Shown piece after piece: positions 1-11,862 of a DNA stretch of 64,000 nt. How positions within the stretch are numbered: position 1 is the first letter of the stretch; every line of letters begins with the position of its first letter. The stretch is from the NCBI GenBank assembly GCA_963970005.1, contig CAXAMN010026683.1, positions 131,685-195,684 on the forward strand, written 5' to 3'. The position numbers and the translations under genes were made by a program. The DNA comes from Durusdinium trenchii (lineage: Eukaryota; Sar; Dinophyceae; Suessiales; Symbiodiniaceae). A model generated the notes under the pieces. The model did not search any database. It saw only the letters and a list, made by a program, of their open reading frames with translations, and was not told where the DNA came from.

Positions 1-190
1 CCTATTTCTCTGCACCCGTGTCTCTAATTATTTTTTACAAAGTGGCTCTCCATGATTCTTATATGGTTTTAAATTGTATTAAAGCTTGCCTCAGGACGGC
101 CCCGCCAATAAAGTAGCAGCACTCATGGTTCCTGTCGAAACTCTTAGTTGAAAAACTTTTCAAAATTCAAAAGACTGAGTCCAAAAAAAT

Positions 191-267
191 ACGCCGGAGT
201 TACGGGAAATTACGCCGGAGTTACGGGAAATTACGCCGGAGTTACGGGAAAAAACGCCGGAGTTACG
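191..267. repeat. 21-bp tandem repeat (about 3.7 copies)
   Basis: The unit begins acgccggagttacgggaaat and starts at 191, 212, 233 and 254, a strict 21-base period. A degenerate relic of the same word (cgccggagtt) recurs near 713. The short open frame across it is repeat-derived and not a gene. Confidence 0.9.
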
Positions 268-1014
268 ACGTGCAATTTTTCTTAGCAACTCTCTGCAAAA
301 CATTGAGATTCTGAACAACACATGTTCCACAGCCCAAAACTTGTCCGGCAGGCTCTGCAAACCTGCGCAACTAGAACTAATTATATCCCAGCGCCCCGAC
401 ATCCTGAAACAGTCGGAGTCCATCTTTGTCTATGTTCTTTCAGCTTAGGTACACCCACTTGGGTCTTTCAACACGTGCATCGCACTGTACCAATTTCATC
501 CGATTTCACTTAGATCACCTAAACGGATCTGATTGATCCAGGGTGAACCATGCTGAAACCGGTGGAATGAGAAAACAGCGGAACAGGCAAACGAGCACAC
601 TTTGCAAGCAAATCATTACCTTCAAAGAAATGCAAGCCACAAAGAATGCAAAGCCTTGAGAATCCACATTTCAAGTGACTTGGAAAAACTGCCGGACCAA
701 ATCCAGAAAAACGCCGGAGTTGGAAGTCCGGCGCCGGACCCTGTAAAAGTGCTGGACTGAAGATCTAGGTATACATACCGACCGTCCCCAAATCAACCAC
801 CCCAACAGATCAGGTCAATATGCCAGTCCCAGACAGGTCGTGCTTGGGGTAAGCGTGTTGGATGTAGTTGAACCTTCGAGTCACAGGACCGGGACCTGCA
901 GGGACCGGCGCAGGAAGGAGCTCTCATCCATTTCGTTGCAGGTTGGAACCTCATTCGTTCGTGTTTGATCAGGCAAATACCACTACAAGGAGTTCACCGA
1001 AACAAAATACAAGA

Positions 1015-1080
1015 GTATCTATCTATCTATCTATCCATCCCCATCCATCCATCGATCTATCTATCTATCTATCTATCCAT
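1015..1080. repeat. TATC/CATC microsatellite
   Basis: Two tracts of (TATC)n interrupted by (CATC)n make a compound tetranucleotide repeat. Both overlapping open frames here only read the repeat. Confidence 0.9.
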
Positions 1081-1173
1081 ATCCACCTTGGGTTCCGAAT
1101 CCATGTGTTTTTTCCAAAATATCTGTTCCGAGATCCATTTCCGAACCCAAACCGAACCGGGTGACCCACCGAG

Positions 1174-1252
1174 ATCGGCCGACTGGGTGACCGGCCCCGG
1201 TGCCGGACTGAGGCCCATCGGGCCAGAAGCCCTTGCGATGGATGAGGCGCAG
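1174..1252 (+). CDS. Candidate internal exon, unknown protein
   Basis: A GC-rich island whose best frame (ADWVTGPGAGLRPIG, ending AMDEAQ) is G/C-biased at third positions and stops at a good donor, cag|gtgagc, at 1252/1253. The acceptor is taken as the AG at 1172-1173 and is weak. No family is recognised. It could be a chance island; the donor and the codon bias are the only support. Confidence 0.3.
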
Positions 1253-1940
1253 GTGAGCAACCGAACGCGTAGGTGCAGCGAGTGGAAGCGAGATCAACTG
1301 TGATTTCGCTACGAGTAGCTTGAAAAGCGACAAGAAAGTGGGGTCAAACGCCGCAACTTGCCTCGATGGTGGTGGCACTTGTCTCAACATGGACATTGTT
1401 TTTGCTTACAGGACATGCTGGTGAAGCATTACAGTGTGGAAAACTGTTTCCTTGACGGACAAGCAGAAGGAGGGGTGCATGTCCATATATTTGTATGTTT
1501 GGGATGCATGGCCTGGCTGGAAAGTAGCCTGGAACCATATATGTAGCGACGCTGTAGCGATCTCGAAATTAGATGTTTTTGCAGAGGCTCAACTTTAGAA
1601 GCCCAGCGATTTGTATTGGTTTTAAGCTCACAGATCCAACAACCCCAATACTTGCACCACCCATAAAAAGATTTGCAAACGTCCAAGTCTCGCGACGTCG
1701 AACGGGTTCTTCAGTGGGTTTGGGCACCAAACATCCATCCCAACATGGACAGAATATGACAGAATAGACAACCTCCAGGGAGGTCAACCTGCCATGGGTT
1801 TGATCCACCAGAATTTGTTTGTCCCCACCTGCCAGGTGAGGGTTGTTAGATTTTATCAGAGCTCTTCTCCTCTCCACTTCTCTTCTCATATCCTCGTCTC
1901 CTTGACTACCGCACCTCAACTGCCAGCTCCAGATCGCAAT

Positions 1941-2430
1941 AAGCTATGCCTCAACCATGACCGGACCTCTAACAGCACGGGCCGGATCGCAGTGGGCACT
2001 ACCCAACCTCAATCACCAAGGCCAGATCGCAGTGGGCACTACCGGACCTCAACAGCAAGTGCCAGATCGCAGTGGGCACTACCGCACGGGCGCAGTGGGC
2101 ACTACCGGACCTCAACAGCAAGGGCCAGATCGCAGTGTGCACTACCGGGCCTCAACGGCAAGCGCCAGCAAGTGCCAGATCGCAGGGGCACTACCTGACC
2201 TTAACCGCAAGTGCCAGATCGCAAGTGGGAAGTATGGGACCTCAACAGCCAGATCGAAGGCACTGCCGGACCTCAACAGCAAGCGCCAGATCGCAGGGAC
2301 GCTGCCGGCCCTCAACCGCCAGCTCCAGATCACAGCGGGCACTGCCGGACCTCAACCCCCAGCTCCGGATTGCAGCGGGCGCTGCCGGACCTTAACTGCC
2401 AGCTCGAGATCGCAGCTGGATCTCGCTAGA
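1941..2430. repeat. About 40-bp degenerate minisatellite
   Basis: The word gccagatcgcagtgggcact recurs with a 40-base step (gccGgatcgc at 1981, gccagatcgc at 2021 and 2061), then with looser spacing to about 2430, joined by accggacctcaacagcaag. It generates the 165-, 134- and 107-codon open frames seen here on the + strand, which are overlapping readings of the same repeat and not genes. Confidence 0.85.
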
Positions 2431-2460
2431 TATACAGATAGAGTGTCAGCATAGTTATCG

Positions 2461-2760
2461 AGTATTTGCCAAGTAGAGTGCCAGAGTTTATGCCAGACAG
2501 AATGCCAGGATATCTTTGACGGCAGAACAAACGTCGGAATACATGTCAGCACACATACCAAGACTGAGGTTTGTCCATATGATACCATATGTCACAGCAC
2601 ATGCCAGACAGGAAAAATGTCAGAACACACGCCAACAAAGATGTCAGAACACAGTCCAGAACGTTTCCCAGCCTTTTTGATAGCAATGACGACAGATGAT
2701 GTGTCAGGGCACAAACCAGACTTGATGCCAGAACAAGCGTGAGAACATCGCGTCAACCGC
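2461..2760. repeat. Degenerate tgccaga/tgtcaga repeat tract
   Basis: The short words gccagac, gccagaa, tgtcagaacaca and their variants recur about every 20-30 bases directly after the 40-bp minisatellite, probably an older, decayed array. No coding potential is seen. Confidence 0.55.
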
Positions 2761-3779
2761 GCAAATGGCCTTTCAGAGCTTTAATACTTGGCTGCAACAT
2801 CCCCCTGGCAACTGTTTAGACTTGGGAGCATTGAGGTGCCTCAGTAAGCATGGACAGCAACATGAGTCAAGCATGTCTAGCGCAGCCCTGTAAGAAAATT
2901 GGCAGGTACGGTATTGAAGGGTTGGTGGTTGGCTGGCCACTACATACAGGGAGGTCTTGGTGGCCCCTGGTGCAATAAACATGGTGCACGCGTGGCGTTT
3001 CACTTTCAATAGGGTTTCTCCCTGTTCCAGCAGTGTTATATCATGTAAACCTGGGCGCCAAGGAGGCACTTTGAATTTTGCAGTTCCATGCAATTCCTGA
3101 CATGCACATGGCCCACGCGGGAAAGAATGCTACATGCCCAAGTTTTGAGTCGGACAAGCTACTGGACCAGCAGCGCTCGAGTCCAATGCTGCTATAGTAT
3201 GTTCTCAATCCTTCGGTGCATGACTAGCCGGATCAGATGCTGGAGTACCGATAGGATGTCAAATCTTCAAATTGAGCAGCGCTAGCACGTTTTCAGGCGT
3301 GTGTTATTCATCATCATGGCTCCAGGACGTGCAGTCGGTCTTTTCAGAGCACAGTTGCGCGAAACACATGAGCTCATGCCAGGCATCACCAGACACCACA
3401 CACCCAAAAAGCAAGCGGCCGTTTGCGTGTAAAAGTTCAGGCTCCGATGTGCCTCCTTCAGCGTGGCGCTGGACAAGGAGGCAGGCCCTTTGTGTCCAAA
3501 GCTGGAAACTGAAGCAGGTGTTGAGACAGCGCAACACTGTTGCACTTTCTTCGGCGCATGAGAAGCAGGACTGTAACGTCAGAACATGCAATCACTTTTT
3601 TCGCCATTGCAAGGCAAGAGCGCAGTTCTGAGTTCTGTTCACGCGCGTGAGGCCCGCATTTCTTTGACGAGGTGCCTTTGAGGAAGGCAGGGCTTCCATC
3701 TACATGCGTCGGTATGATTTGAGTTGAACTCTTTGAGCCAGCACAGGCACGTCGGCAAGGGTTGTTTGATTTTTAAGAA

Positions 3780-5440
3780 GGACTGTTGCGGGTTGCGGAT
3801 TTTGTTCCAATTCTAAGTTGAGCCTAACTGAATTCAAAATTCAATTTAGTTATCTTAAATTTCTTTGTAGTCCAATGTTAAAAGTTTATATGCTAATTTA
3901 ATTCTAGCCCAATTCTAATTATGGTTGGCTATTTTAGATCCAATTGAATTCAATTTTGATTCTAAATTTGAATCTACAACATACTTCTAATTTAGTTCTA
4001 CTTGAGCCTAAAAGAATTCTATATAACTATATTCAAATTGAGGGTACAATTTACTTCTAGTTCAATTCTAATTGAAGTTAAATTCTAAACAATACTGTTC
4101 TGCTTTGTGACCTGCGTTGGCCTGTTTATTGAAGTGCCTCTGTCAAACATAAGAAGCTATTTACTAATTCCTGGAAACTATTTACTAAATTTACTATATC
4201 CTGGAAACTATTTGCTGATTCCTGGAAACCATTTACAAATTCACTGCTGCTAGCCATAAGCGCATTATTCTCCTGTTGTTGCTATTCTTTTATTCCTGGA
4301 AACTGTTTACTAATTCCTAGAAACTATTTACCACTTCTTGGAAACAATCCACTAAATCTGGAAACACAATTTGCTAATTATTAGCTGCTAATTGGGGGTT
4401 CTTGCGAATCATTACCAGGACCATAGATTTATGTGCTGATATCATATCTCACAAAGACCTGGGACCCGGTATACGATCCATGTAAACATTAGGTGATGTA
4501 GCCTAGATTGTTAAAATCTACAGCGCCGCGCGATTATCCTGAATCGTTTGCGTGCAACCACACAGAGTGTTTCCTTCTGCTGATCAAGGTCTAGGCTAAA
4601 CAACTCTAATTAAATTTCACCTTTTTAGTTCTAAGTCAATTTCAGTTTAAGTATTTCAATCAATGTAAGTAACGGGTTTTGGTTCAATGTTGTTCAGTTC
4701 TAATCTATTTCAAGTTTATTTCTCATTTAGTTGTAACTTTGTCTATTCCAATTTACTTGTAATTGATTTCTAATGTTAATGCCTTTTTGCAGTTCAGATT
4801 CAATTGTTTTACTCATCAAATTGTACACTACTACTGTCATTTGTCATTGCAATTTGACTTTGACTTCTATATGTCTAGCTCAATTCCAATTCGATTCTAT
4901 TTCAACGCAAATGGAATTCTGATTCAGTTTTGATTTCATTCTAGAGAGTGGGTGTTGCTGGGGGTGTGAGTTTAATTCATTTAAGAAAGCAAGTGCTTCT
5001 ACGTTGAAACAATTACATATAATTTCTCATGTTCAAAACAACACCTAATCTCTAGAAGTAATGAGAGTTTGGTAAAAATTGAAGTTAAATTGAATAAAAA
5101 GATATTTGAATTGAATCTGAGTTGTATAGCAATGAAATTAAATTAGCTTGAAATCAAATGAAAATTAAGCCTGCATTGAACCCCAAGTAAATTGAATCTA
5201 CGTGAAGAGTTTGAATCAACCTAGAATTTAAAAATGAATAGACTTAAGATTGAATTCAAACATCAATAGTAGAGTTGACTAGATTTGAAATGTAATTCAA
5301 CTGGACATAAATTAGAATTTTGTTATTGCCTTCTGATTCTCATGTACTTACCCAACTGCATTCAATAAGAGCAATGCAATTCACACTCTAATAGCAAGAA
5401 ATATGGTTTTGCATGGGGGTTGCATGGAATTCGATTGCTA
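3780..5440. repeat. Extreme AT-rich low-complexity block
   Basis: About 1.6 kb without any open frame above 60 codons. It is built from variants of attctaattcaatt/gaattgaa, with an inner array of ctatttactaattcctggaaa variants from about 4145 to 4380. Words around attcaattctaa occur in one orientation in the left half and more often as tagaattgaat-type reverse complements after about 5090. Nothing gene-like is seen. Confidence 0.7.
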
Positions 5441-5520
5441 CATCCAAGAACTTTTTGGTGAACACCTAACCTTATGGATTCAGACATTTTTGTAGTACAT
5501 TGTTGAAAGAGGATTAATCT

Positions 5521-8400
5521 AGATCAATCTTCAGAACCCTGATTTCTGCAACCCACAACAGTCCCTACTCTTGTTTTTATGGCAGCATTATTTTCGTTCC
5601 TTTGTTCTACAATCAGGATGCAGGCATTGGGAGCGTTTTGGATGCATACTGCTAAGTCTGAATTTTGGTACATTCGCACCAGACTAACAAGGTCAGATCC
5701 CCTCGTAAACATACACCCTCTTGGAAGACTTTAGAACCACCAGAACTTGTTCAGAAGTGATCGAAACAACAGTGGAACAGCTTTAACTTTTAAGCCACTC
5801 AGTTTGCTTGGTGGCAGGAACTGCTAGCTGTTCGTGGGGCTCACCCGGTCAGAAACGAGGACCGGGCAAATGGGACATGCTGAGAAATGGTTGGACAATT
5901 GTTGCCAATTGCGGCCAAGAGAGAAAACATGCGCAACGGGGCAGCATTTTTTTGAAGAAACATCAACGTACTTATATAAGCAGTTGTTTTCCAAGACCAT
6001 GCCGAACATATTTTGCTTGATTCACACATTGTAATTATGTGTCTATGGAATGGCATTTGGTTTGTTTTTGTTGAGGGGTTGTTCTTATTTTTTGTTCCAC
6101 ATGAACATCCACCATTAAAGAAGAAACAATTTGGAGGTTGCTTTTGGAAAGCGTTTGACATTCAATAAACAATGTGTTTAATGTTGCGACAAACCAATTT
6201 GATTGATTTTGTCTCTTGATTTTGTTGGATTTCGGAGTTAATGGAGAGTTTCCCTTAATACATGCCATAAGAAGTGATTTGTATAATATAAATATATGAA
6301 TTGAGAGACCCAAGTAAGATGAGTTGATGAAACCACACAGCACGTTGCCAAGGTTGCGTTGTGGTCTCCGCAGACCAAGTTTTTCAAAACACTAGTATGT
6401 ATGTGGATCTTGGTGCTGGGGTTGCATAGGATAGGATACGACACAAGACTCTGGCACTTCCGAATCTTGAGGGTGCACGACCAGGATCCAATTTTGGGCA
6501 GAATCCTATGATTTGTTTGGAATTATTGATTAATTACTGTAGTTGAACTATAGATGAACTATATAGTTGTTTTGTCTACGTTCCTTTGCAATCTAGTAGA
6601 ATCGCAGACCAACAGAAAGCCTGCGCAACATTCCAATGGATTTGTGACCCTTTTTTTCAATGTTTTCCTGGGCGCTTGCAGCTCCTCGCTTCAGGACCCT
6701 CCTTTTGTAGCTCAGCAGAGAGGCAGGATCGTTTTCCCCCTGAAGAATTCCTGTGGATCGTTTTCCCTTAGAGCAATCAATCGTCAACTTTGGACCTTTC
6801 ATGCGAAATCAATTCATTATGTTCCACTTCCGCTTCCTTTCATGTTCGTTCGTATTTTGTTCGTTTTGTGTGTTTGTGCTCGGTCAATCGGCCGGGTGAG
6901 TCAACCAGGAGCCTCCTTCTTTGATGTGCCCTTGCGCAAGGACGGTCTTCCCAGCGCCGCAGCTGGGGGTCTGTGAGTTAAGTCCGCGCTACCTCAGGCT
7001 GAGGTCAGAGGATCTTGTTTTGCTTGGAATCCACTGATTACGTAACTGCCTAAGCTAATCATGGAACCAGGTCAAGGCAGGTATTTATTGCACAATGTGT
7101 TTCATTCATCTTGGGATTCGGAGAAGGCGGAGGTTTTTGGCAGATGAATGGCTTGGCCCTGCTGTGAGGAGCTTTTGGCAGCTCAAAGAGCCCATAAGGC
7201 TCAGCGATTTTACCGAATCCTAGGGGCCTGGTTTGGGTCCCTTTCAGCGCCTGTCGAAACATGTAAAACATTATCATGTTGACACAAAGGAAGGATTCAC
7301 CTGTTGTACAACTACAATCTAGGGGGGTCCATTTGTTAGCTGCACTCAGAAATACTTCGTGACAAGCAGTCATGAAGTAGGCAGTTCAAAGCGTTCTTTG
7401 CAAGTACATCTTGCCGGCGCAGTGAGATTTCCCTTGCCGCTACAGGATTGCAATGGATGTAGATCTCTGGCGTCGCCACAAGCACCCCATGTTCTTATCA
7501 TCAGGCGTAATAATTACAAACATGTTGTTGATTTCCGAATGGGATTTGTTTTGCTTGCAACGAGGAGTCTTTACAAATCAACATGGTTAATTTGTCATTC
7601 AACTTTTAATGCTATGCATTGCTTCTAGACTACGATGGTATGAGGAATTCTTAAGCTCCCGTGGAAGGAACGTGGAAGCATGTTTTGCCTATGTTCAGCT
7701 ATAGCTTTCGACCGCCAGCTGGTGCGACCAGGACAGCCTAATCCATGGCCTTTTTAAGGAGCAACTAAAGGAAGGAGGAGTTGGGAAGAAAGCCACAGTG
7801 ACACTAAGAGTAATTACACGCTAGCCCAGAAGGCTTTTGGTTTATCATTGGATACGGGCTAGCGTATTGGCACTTTGCAAAATGCTGGGTGGCAAAGGGT
7901 ACACATGTTGTTTGACTTGTTACCTGGACCTTCCAAGTATTCAATACCTTAGACATCCTTAGACCATCTTAGACCCGTCGGCAACGGTGGCCTTGCAAAA
8001 CTTATGGCCCAGCTGGTGCGGCAACGGTTGCCGGACTGAACACATTGGAGCTTTTGGAATCTTTTGGATCACATGATGTGCTTTTGAACGTGAACAGACG
8101 GAACACATTTGAGCTTTTGACATCTTTTGGATGTGTGCTGTTGCAAATGGAAAAAGTGGTCCCTTGATCAGGTCCCAGGTGGTGTTTTGGATACTTCCAG
8201 CATCACTTGGATCTAGAGTGTGAATTGGTCACTGCCAAGTGGTGTCTAAACAACAGGAAAACATGTTTTTTCCAAAACCCTTGACATGCTGGTTTTGGCA
8301 TACTTGTTGGCTTTGTACTTTCTCGAAGCACTCCAAGAGTAGACATAAAATGTTGTATTATATATAAATTCCAATGTTTGTCACTGAGTGATATTGGGCA
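5521..8400. other. Intergenic or intronic stretch, no supported gene
   Basis: AT-leaning sequence with short overlapping open frames on both strands and no chained exons. One GC-rich island at 6893-6982 reads FFDVPLRKDGLPS on the + strand, and a similar reading FFDEVPLRKAGLPS lies at about 3656-3700, so the two may be copies of one dispersed fragment. Confidence 0.5.
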
Positions 8401-8456
8401 ACACTAACACATTGTCTTTGTATCACTATGTTGAAAAAGACCTCAATCAACCAACG

Positions 8457-8459
8457 TCG

Positions 8460-8506
<47 letters not shown>

Positions 8507-8516
8507 NNNNNNNNNN

Positions 8517-8563
<47 letters not shown>
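8457..8563. repeat. (TCA)n microsatellite containing an assembly gap
   Basis: A pure TCA/ATC run interrupted by ten N at 8507-8516. The poly-Ser and poly-Asp open frames across it are artefacts of the repeat. The true repeat length is unknown because of the gap. Confidence 0.97.
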
Positions 8564-8658
8564 GCGTGTCATGACCCATTGTTGAAGACCTAGCAGACCT
8601 AGCACACAGATGTTCCACGGGTTCCGTTTTGGGACCAAATCCTGTGCTTCGCCTCCAG

Positions 8659-8691
8659 GAGCGTCGCTCCGCGCCGTTGGAGTCCTCGCAG
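8659..8691 (+). CDS. Candidate 33-nt micro-exon
   Basis: Acceptor cctccag|gag and donor tcgcag|gtgggg bracket 11 codons (ERRSAPLESSQ) with no phase change. It could join the exon at 10010, which also starts in phase 0. No family is recognised. Confidence 0.35.
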
Positions 8692-10009
8692 GTGGGGGGT
8701 TGGCCCGGTTGGTATGTTCAACGCTTTTCTCATGGGCGACTGAGATGGGCCATGCTGGAAGGTTCAGATAAAGACCCAAACACCCCGTGGGCCAAAGGAG
8801 ATCTTCCTATGAACAAATGTCACATCCATGTCATCCATGATTTAGCATCCCAAGGACTTCTTTCGATCCGTAGCCGGTCTTAATTTAGAGCTCCGGATTT
8901 GATCCACGGCAGTGCCAGCTACACATCACATGGCCGTCGAATGACCTGATCAAGTCGCTTTGTTGTGAATTTTGTAACGGTTTCATTCACTTCTGCAAAG
9001 TAGATGAATGCCAGTCTTCCCAGACCCTAGAAGTGTCTATATACCTGTTCAAAATTCATGTATCTTCTTTAAACACAAATGATTCACACAGGTTCGACTG
9101 TGTCAATAGAGGAAGAACAGCAATTGAACACCTGCTAACAGCTGTAGAACGTCCACTCGGAGGCACCGGAAGAAGGGCGTTTGTTCTTGGAAGAAGCAAG
9201 AAAGACACCTGCCAGCCTGCGCACGCCAGCGCCATTTCTGTGGCACACCTACCTCAATAAGTAGTTGTTTTGTGATGAAAACAGAAATCAATCTGGTGTT
9301 GAGGGTGCTTTTTCTAGCAGAGCATTTTTTGTATCACCTTTGTATGCCAACATGTTTGGCGGATCGGACATTCTCCTCTGCAATTTGTTTGTTGCTGAGC
9401 TCCTGGAAGTGGACCAAGACACAAGAAAAGCACCGCAGCTGGCCACGCTTTTCCACCTCCACCAGCTTCTTCATCGGTGCAGGCGGTGAACGTGAAGAAT
9501 CCTTTTGAGGCAGGAGTCCCTTGAGAAGGAAGCAAGCAACCCTGTATATTAATATATAATATAAGGTATTAAGGTCGTAGGTTTGGTTTGTGCAAAAGCA
9601 AGATGTTTGGCTTGGAAAAAAAAACACATCATTTGCCCAATCTTCTTCAAGCAAACTGCTCAGCAAAGCGAGCATTTTGAGAATCGTCTCCCAGAGTCAC
9701 GGTGAGTCCATTCTTCTCCGACAAAAAGGCCGCTCAGGTGAAAACTGTTTCTTGTTGTGGTCCAGGCACATCTGGGCCTAGATGTTTTATTCTCAGGTCC
9801 AGAAAATTCCTCAGGCCTGTGGTCTTTTCTTCTTTGTGGTCATGTTTCCTCGTCTTTCCGTGCAATACACAATAGTGTCCCAAAACGAACCCCACCCCGC
9901 CGGTGTTGTGCTGCGATGCTGCAGCCCGCAAAAATACCGCCCTACAGCCTCGCTTTCGCCGCTTCTGCGCACGAGACAGACCCTGCTGCCTGTTGCACGC
10001 GTGCGTTAG

Positions 10010-10084
10010 GCCGTCTTAGACCAGCGCCTACGGGCTCTTCGCAACGGTGCCAGCCTGCTGAGCGAGGCGGAAAGGGAACGACTC
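10010..10084 (+). CDS. Candidate exon, coiled-coil-like
   Basis: Acceptor gcgttag|gcc and donor cgactc|gtgaga give 25 phase-0 codons containing LDQRLRALRNGASLLSEAER, a charged helical stretch with strong G/C third-position bias. The next candidate exon (10361) also starts in phase 0 and is also helical, so the two probably belong to one gene. The long 208-codon frame spanning this region is in another frame and less exon-like. Confidence 0.5.
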
Positions 10085-10360
10085 GTGAGATTCGGTCCGC
10101 CGGCCGGGGGCCGTTGGTCGGCCGAATTTGGGACCTCCGAAGCCTCAAGATGACGAACTGGCGCTTCAACTTGGAACCTGGTGGAGAATGGGGAATCCTT
10201 CGGAAATCCAAGATGTTGGAATCCCCTTTCACCGCCACTGGCGAATCCTTTGTTAACTGGCATCCTGTTGGCCGGACAGAGTTTCGGCTGGTATATGTTG
10301 TTTCGTGGTGGAACACCCCCAGCACATTGGCTGCTTTCTCCTGCTCGCCCAGCTGCACAG

Positions 10361-10427
10361 GAGCAGCAGTCCAAGCTGGATGACGAGCGCTTGCGCGAGG
10401 AGGATGATCGACTAAGGCCGGTCGTTG
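10361..10427 (+). CDS. Candidate exon, acidic coiled-coil segment
   Basis: The pyrimidine-rich acceptor ctgcacag|gag and the near-consensus donor gttg|gtgagt bracket 22 codons, EQQSKLDDERLREEDDRLRP and onward, plus one base. The amino-acid pattern is a typical charged coiled coil. The exon continues naturally from 10010-10084, and a downstream island at 11101 opens with another helical reading (HENQRLERLLAQLPG) in a different phase. Confidence 0.5.
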
Positions 10428-11100
10428 GTGAGTGGGTCCCTGGTTCGGAATCTCACCATTGGATTCGGGTTGTCGGGTCGAGTCCCAAAGATTCCGGGAT
10501 GAAGTCCTTCAAGAGAACATCAGAAAAACAAGCACGAGAATCCAGTGGGCCAAGTTGTTCTATTTTGCAAAAGGACTTAATCAACACATGGGTGAAAGAG
10601 AATCACATACATATATAATATATAATACTACAGTACTACAAATTCCATGTAATACCTCCAGAATTGAATTGCTGTGGATCATCTGTGGATCATGCGATTT
10701 GCATTTTCCTGGTAGATGATTCCGTACAAAGGTATTCACGGAGTGTTCTGCTCATGTGAAGCAGGCATAAGCAGGCAAGCTCGCACAATTCCTGTTGATT
10801 TTTAGCTCAAACTGAGTCACTGAGAGCAAGCCAGCCACTCACTCACCAGCTTTTCTGTTTGTATCCATTCCACCCTATTCCACCGCGAACGGATTCGGGT
10901 TCCTGGGGATGGGCCAGCTTAGCCTTCCATCCCTCATCCTCAAAAAAGATGTATGAGAAAATATGAAGAGGATGTGTACAAAGGATGATGATATAGGTGA
11001 AGCTCTTTTGTAATGTTTGGTACTTAGTTTTACTTTAAAGTTCTTGCATGTGGTTGATGTCCATCTTGCGCCGGCCTTTCTTTGGTCTCTGCCCATGCAG

Positions 11101-11282
11101 GCATGAGAATCAGCGCTTGGAGAGGCTCCTTGCCCAGTTGCCAGGGATGCCCAGTTCAAGATGATCGAACTGCGTGCCGCCATGAACTGTGGCGGATTCG
11201 GGTCAGATGCCCACAGTGTCGGAGCACACGTTGTCCAAGAGTTGCCGTCGGCAACGTCAGATTGCGATGGGTAACTCATTAG
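11101..11282 (+). CDS. Candidate terminal exon, frame uncertain
   Basis: A good acceptor, ctctgcccatgcag, is followed by three competing readings. Phase 1, compatible with the exon ending at 10427, runs to TAG at 11280-11282 with a CxxC-rich tail. Phase 2 reads HENQRLERLLAQLPGMPSSR and stops at 11164. The third frame has the best codon bias (AQFKMIELRAAMNCGGFGS and onward) and stops at 11274, but it has a TGA just after the acceptor. I cannot decide between them. Confidence 0.35.
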
Positions 11283-11862
11283 CACCAGATGTCACCAGTT
11301 GCACAATGTGGACGTCTTGATTAAAATATTAATACACCCGACATGGATGGTGAAACCTCCAATTGGAACTGTAACAAGAATATATTATGTATCCAGTTTT
11401 TGTTTGGTGGGTGCAAGGTGCTAGTGTGTTCCTCCGTTGTTCCAGTTGGAGTCGCGACGTATGAGTCACCTGTGCATTGCACGCGTCAGATCATGCAGGT
11501 GAGGCAACCAACAAATGTGTCGTGGTCCCTGGTGGTTGTTTTGCACCTATCGTCCTGGAGAAGATAGAGTATGATGGAAGCTGGGGGCAATCAAGCATTG
11601 ATGGAACCTTTTCTAGTTGTATTCTGCAGGCTACGCAGGGTAGGATGCACTAACCCTTTATGCACTTTGGTAGATAAGATAGACCTCTATGTCCCCTACT
11701 TCACCCTCTACTCCGAAGATAGATCCAACATCTTTAGGTCTTCAATCCTTTTTCTTTGGAACCGATGACCCAGCTCACCCAGTTGCTACTCCTGCTGACC
11801 TCTGACCGACCTCACTGACGCCAGGAGTGTTGTGAGCAATCACAGTACCGAGAGACGTTCAG

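Noticed and set aside
1957-2454. 165-codon open frame that looks like a repeat protein
   Set aside because: It is one reading of the roughly 40-bp minisatellite, and the other frames are equally open.
9757-10383. 208-codon + strand open frame
   Set aside because: It crosses two better exon candidates (10010-10084 and 10361-10427) in a different frame and has no third-position bias.
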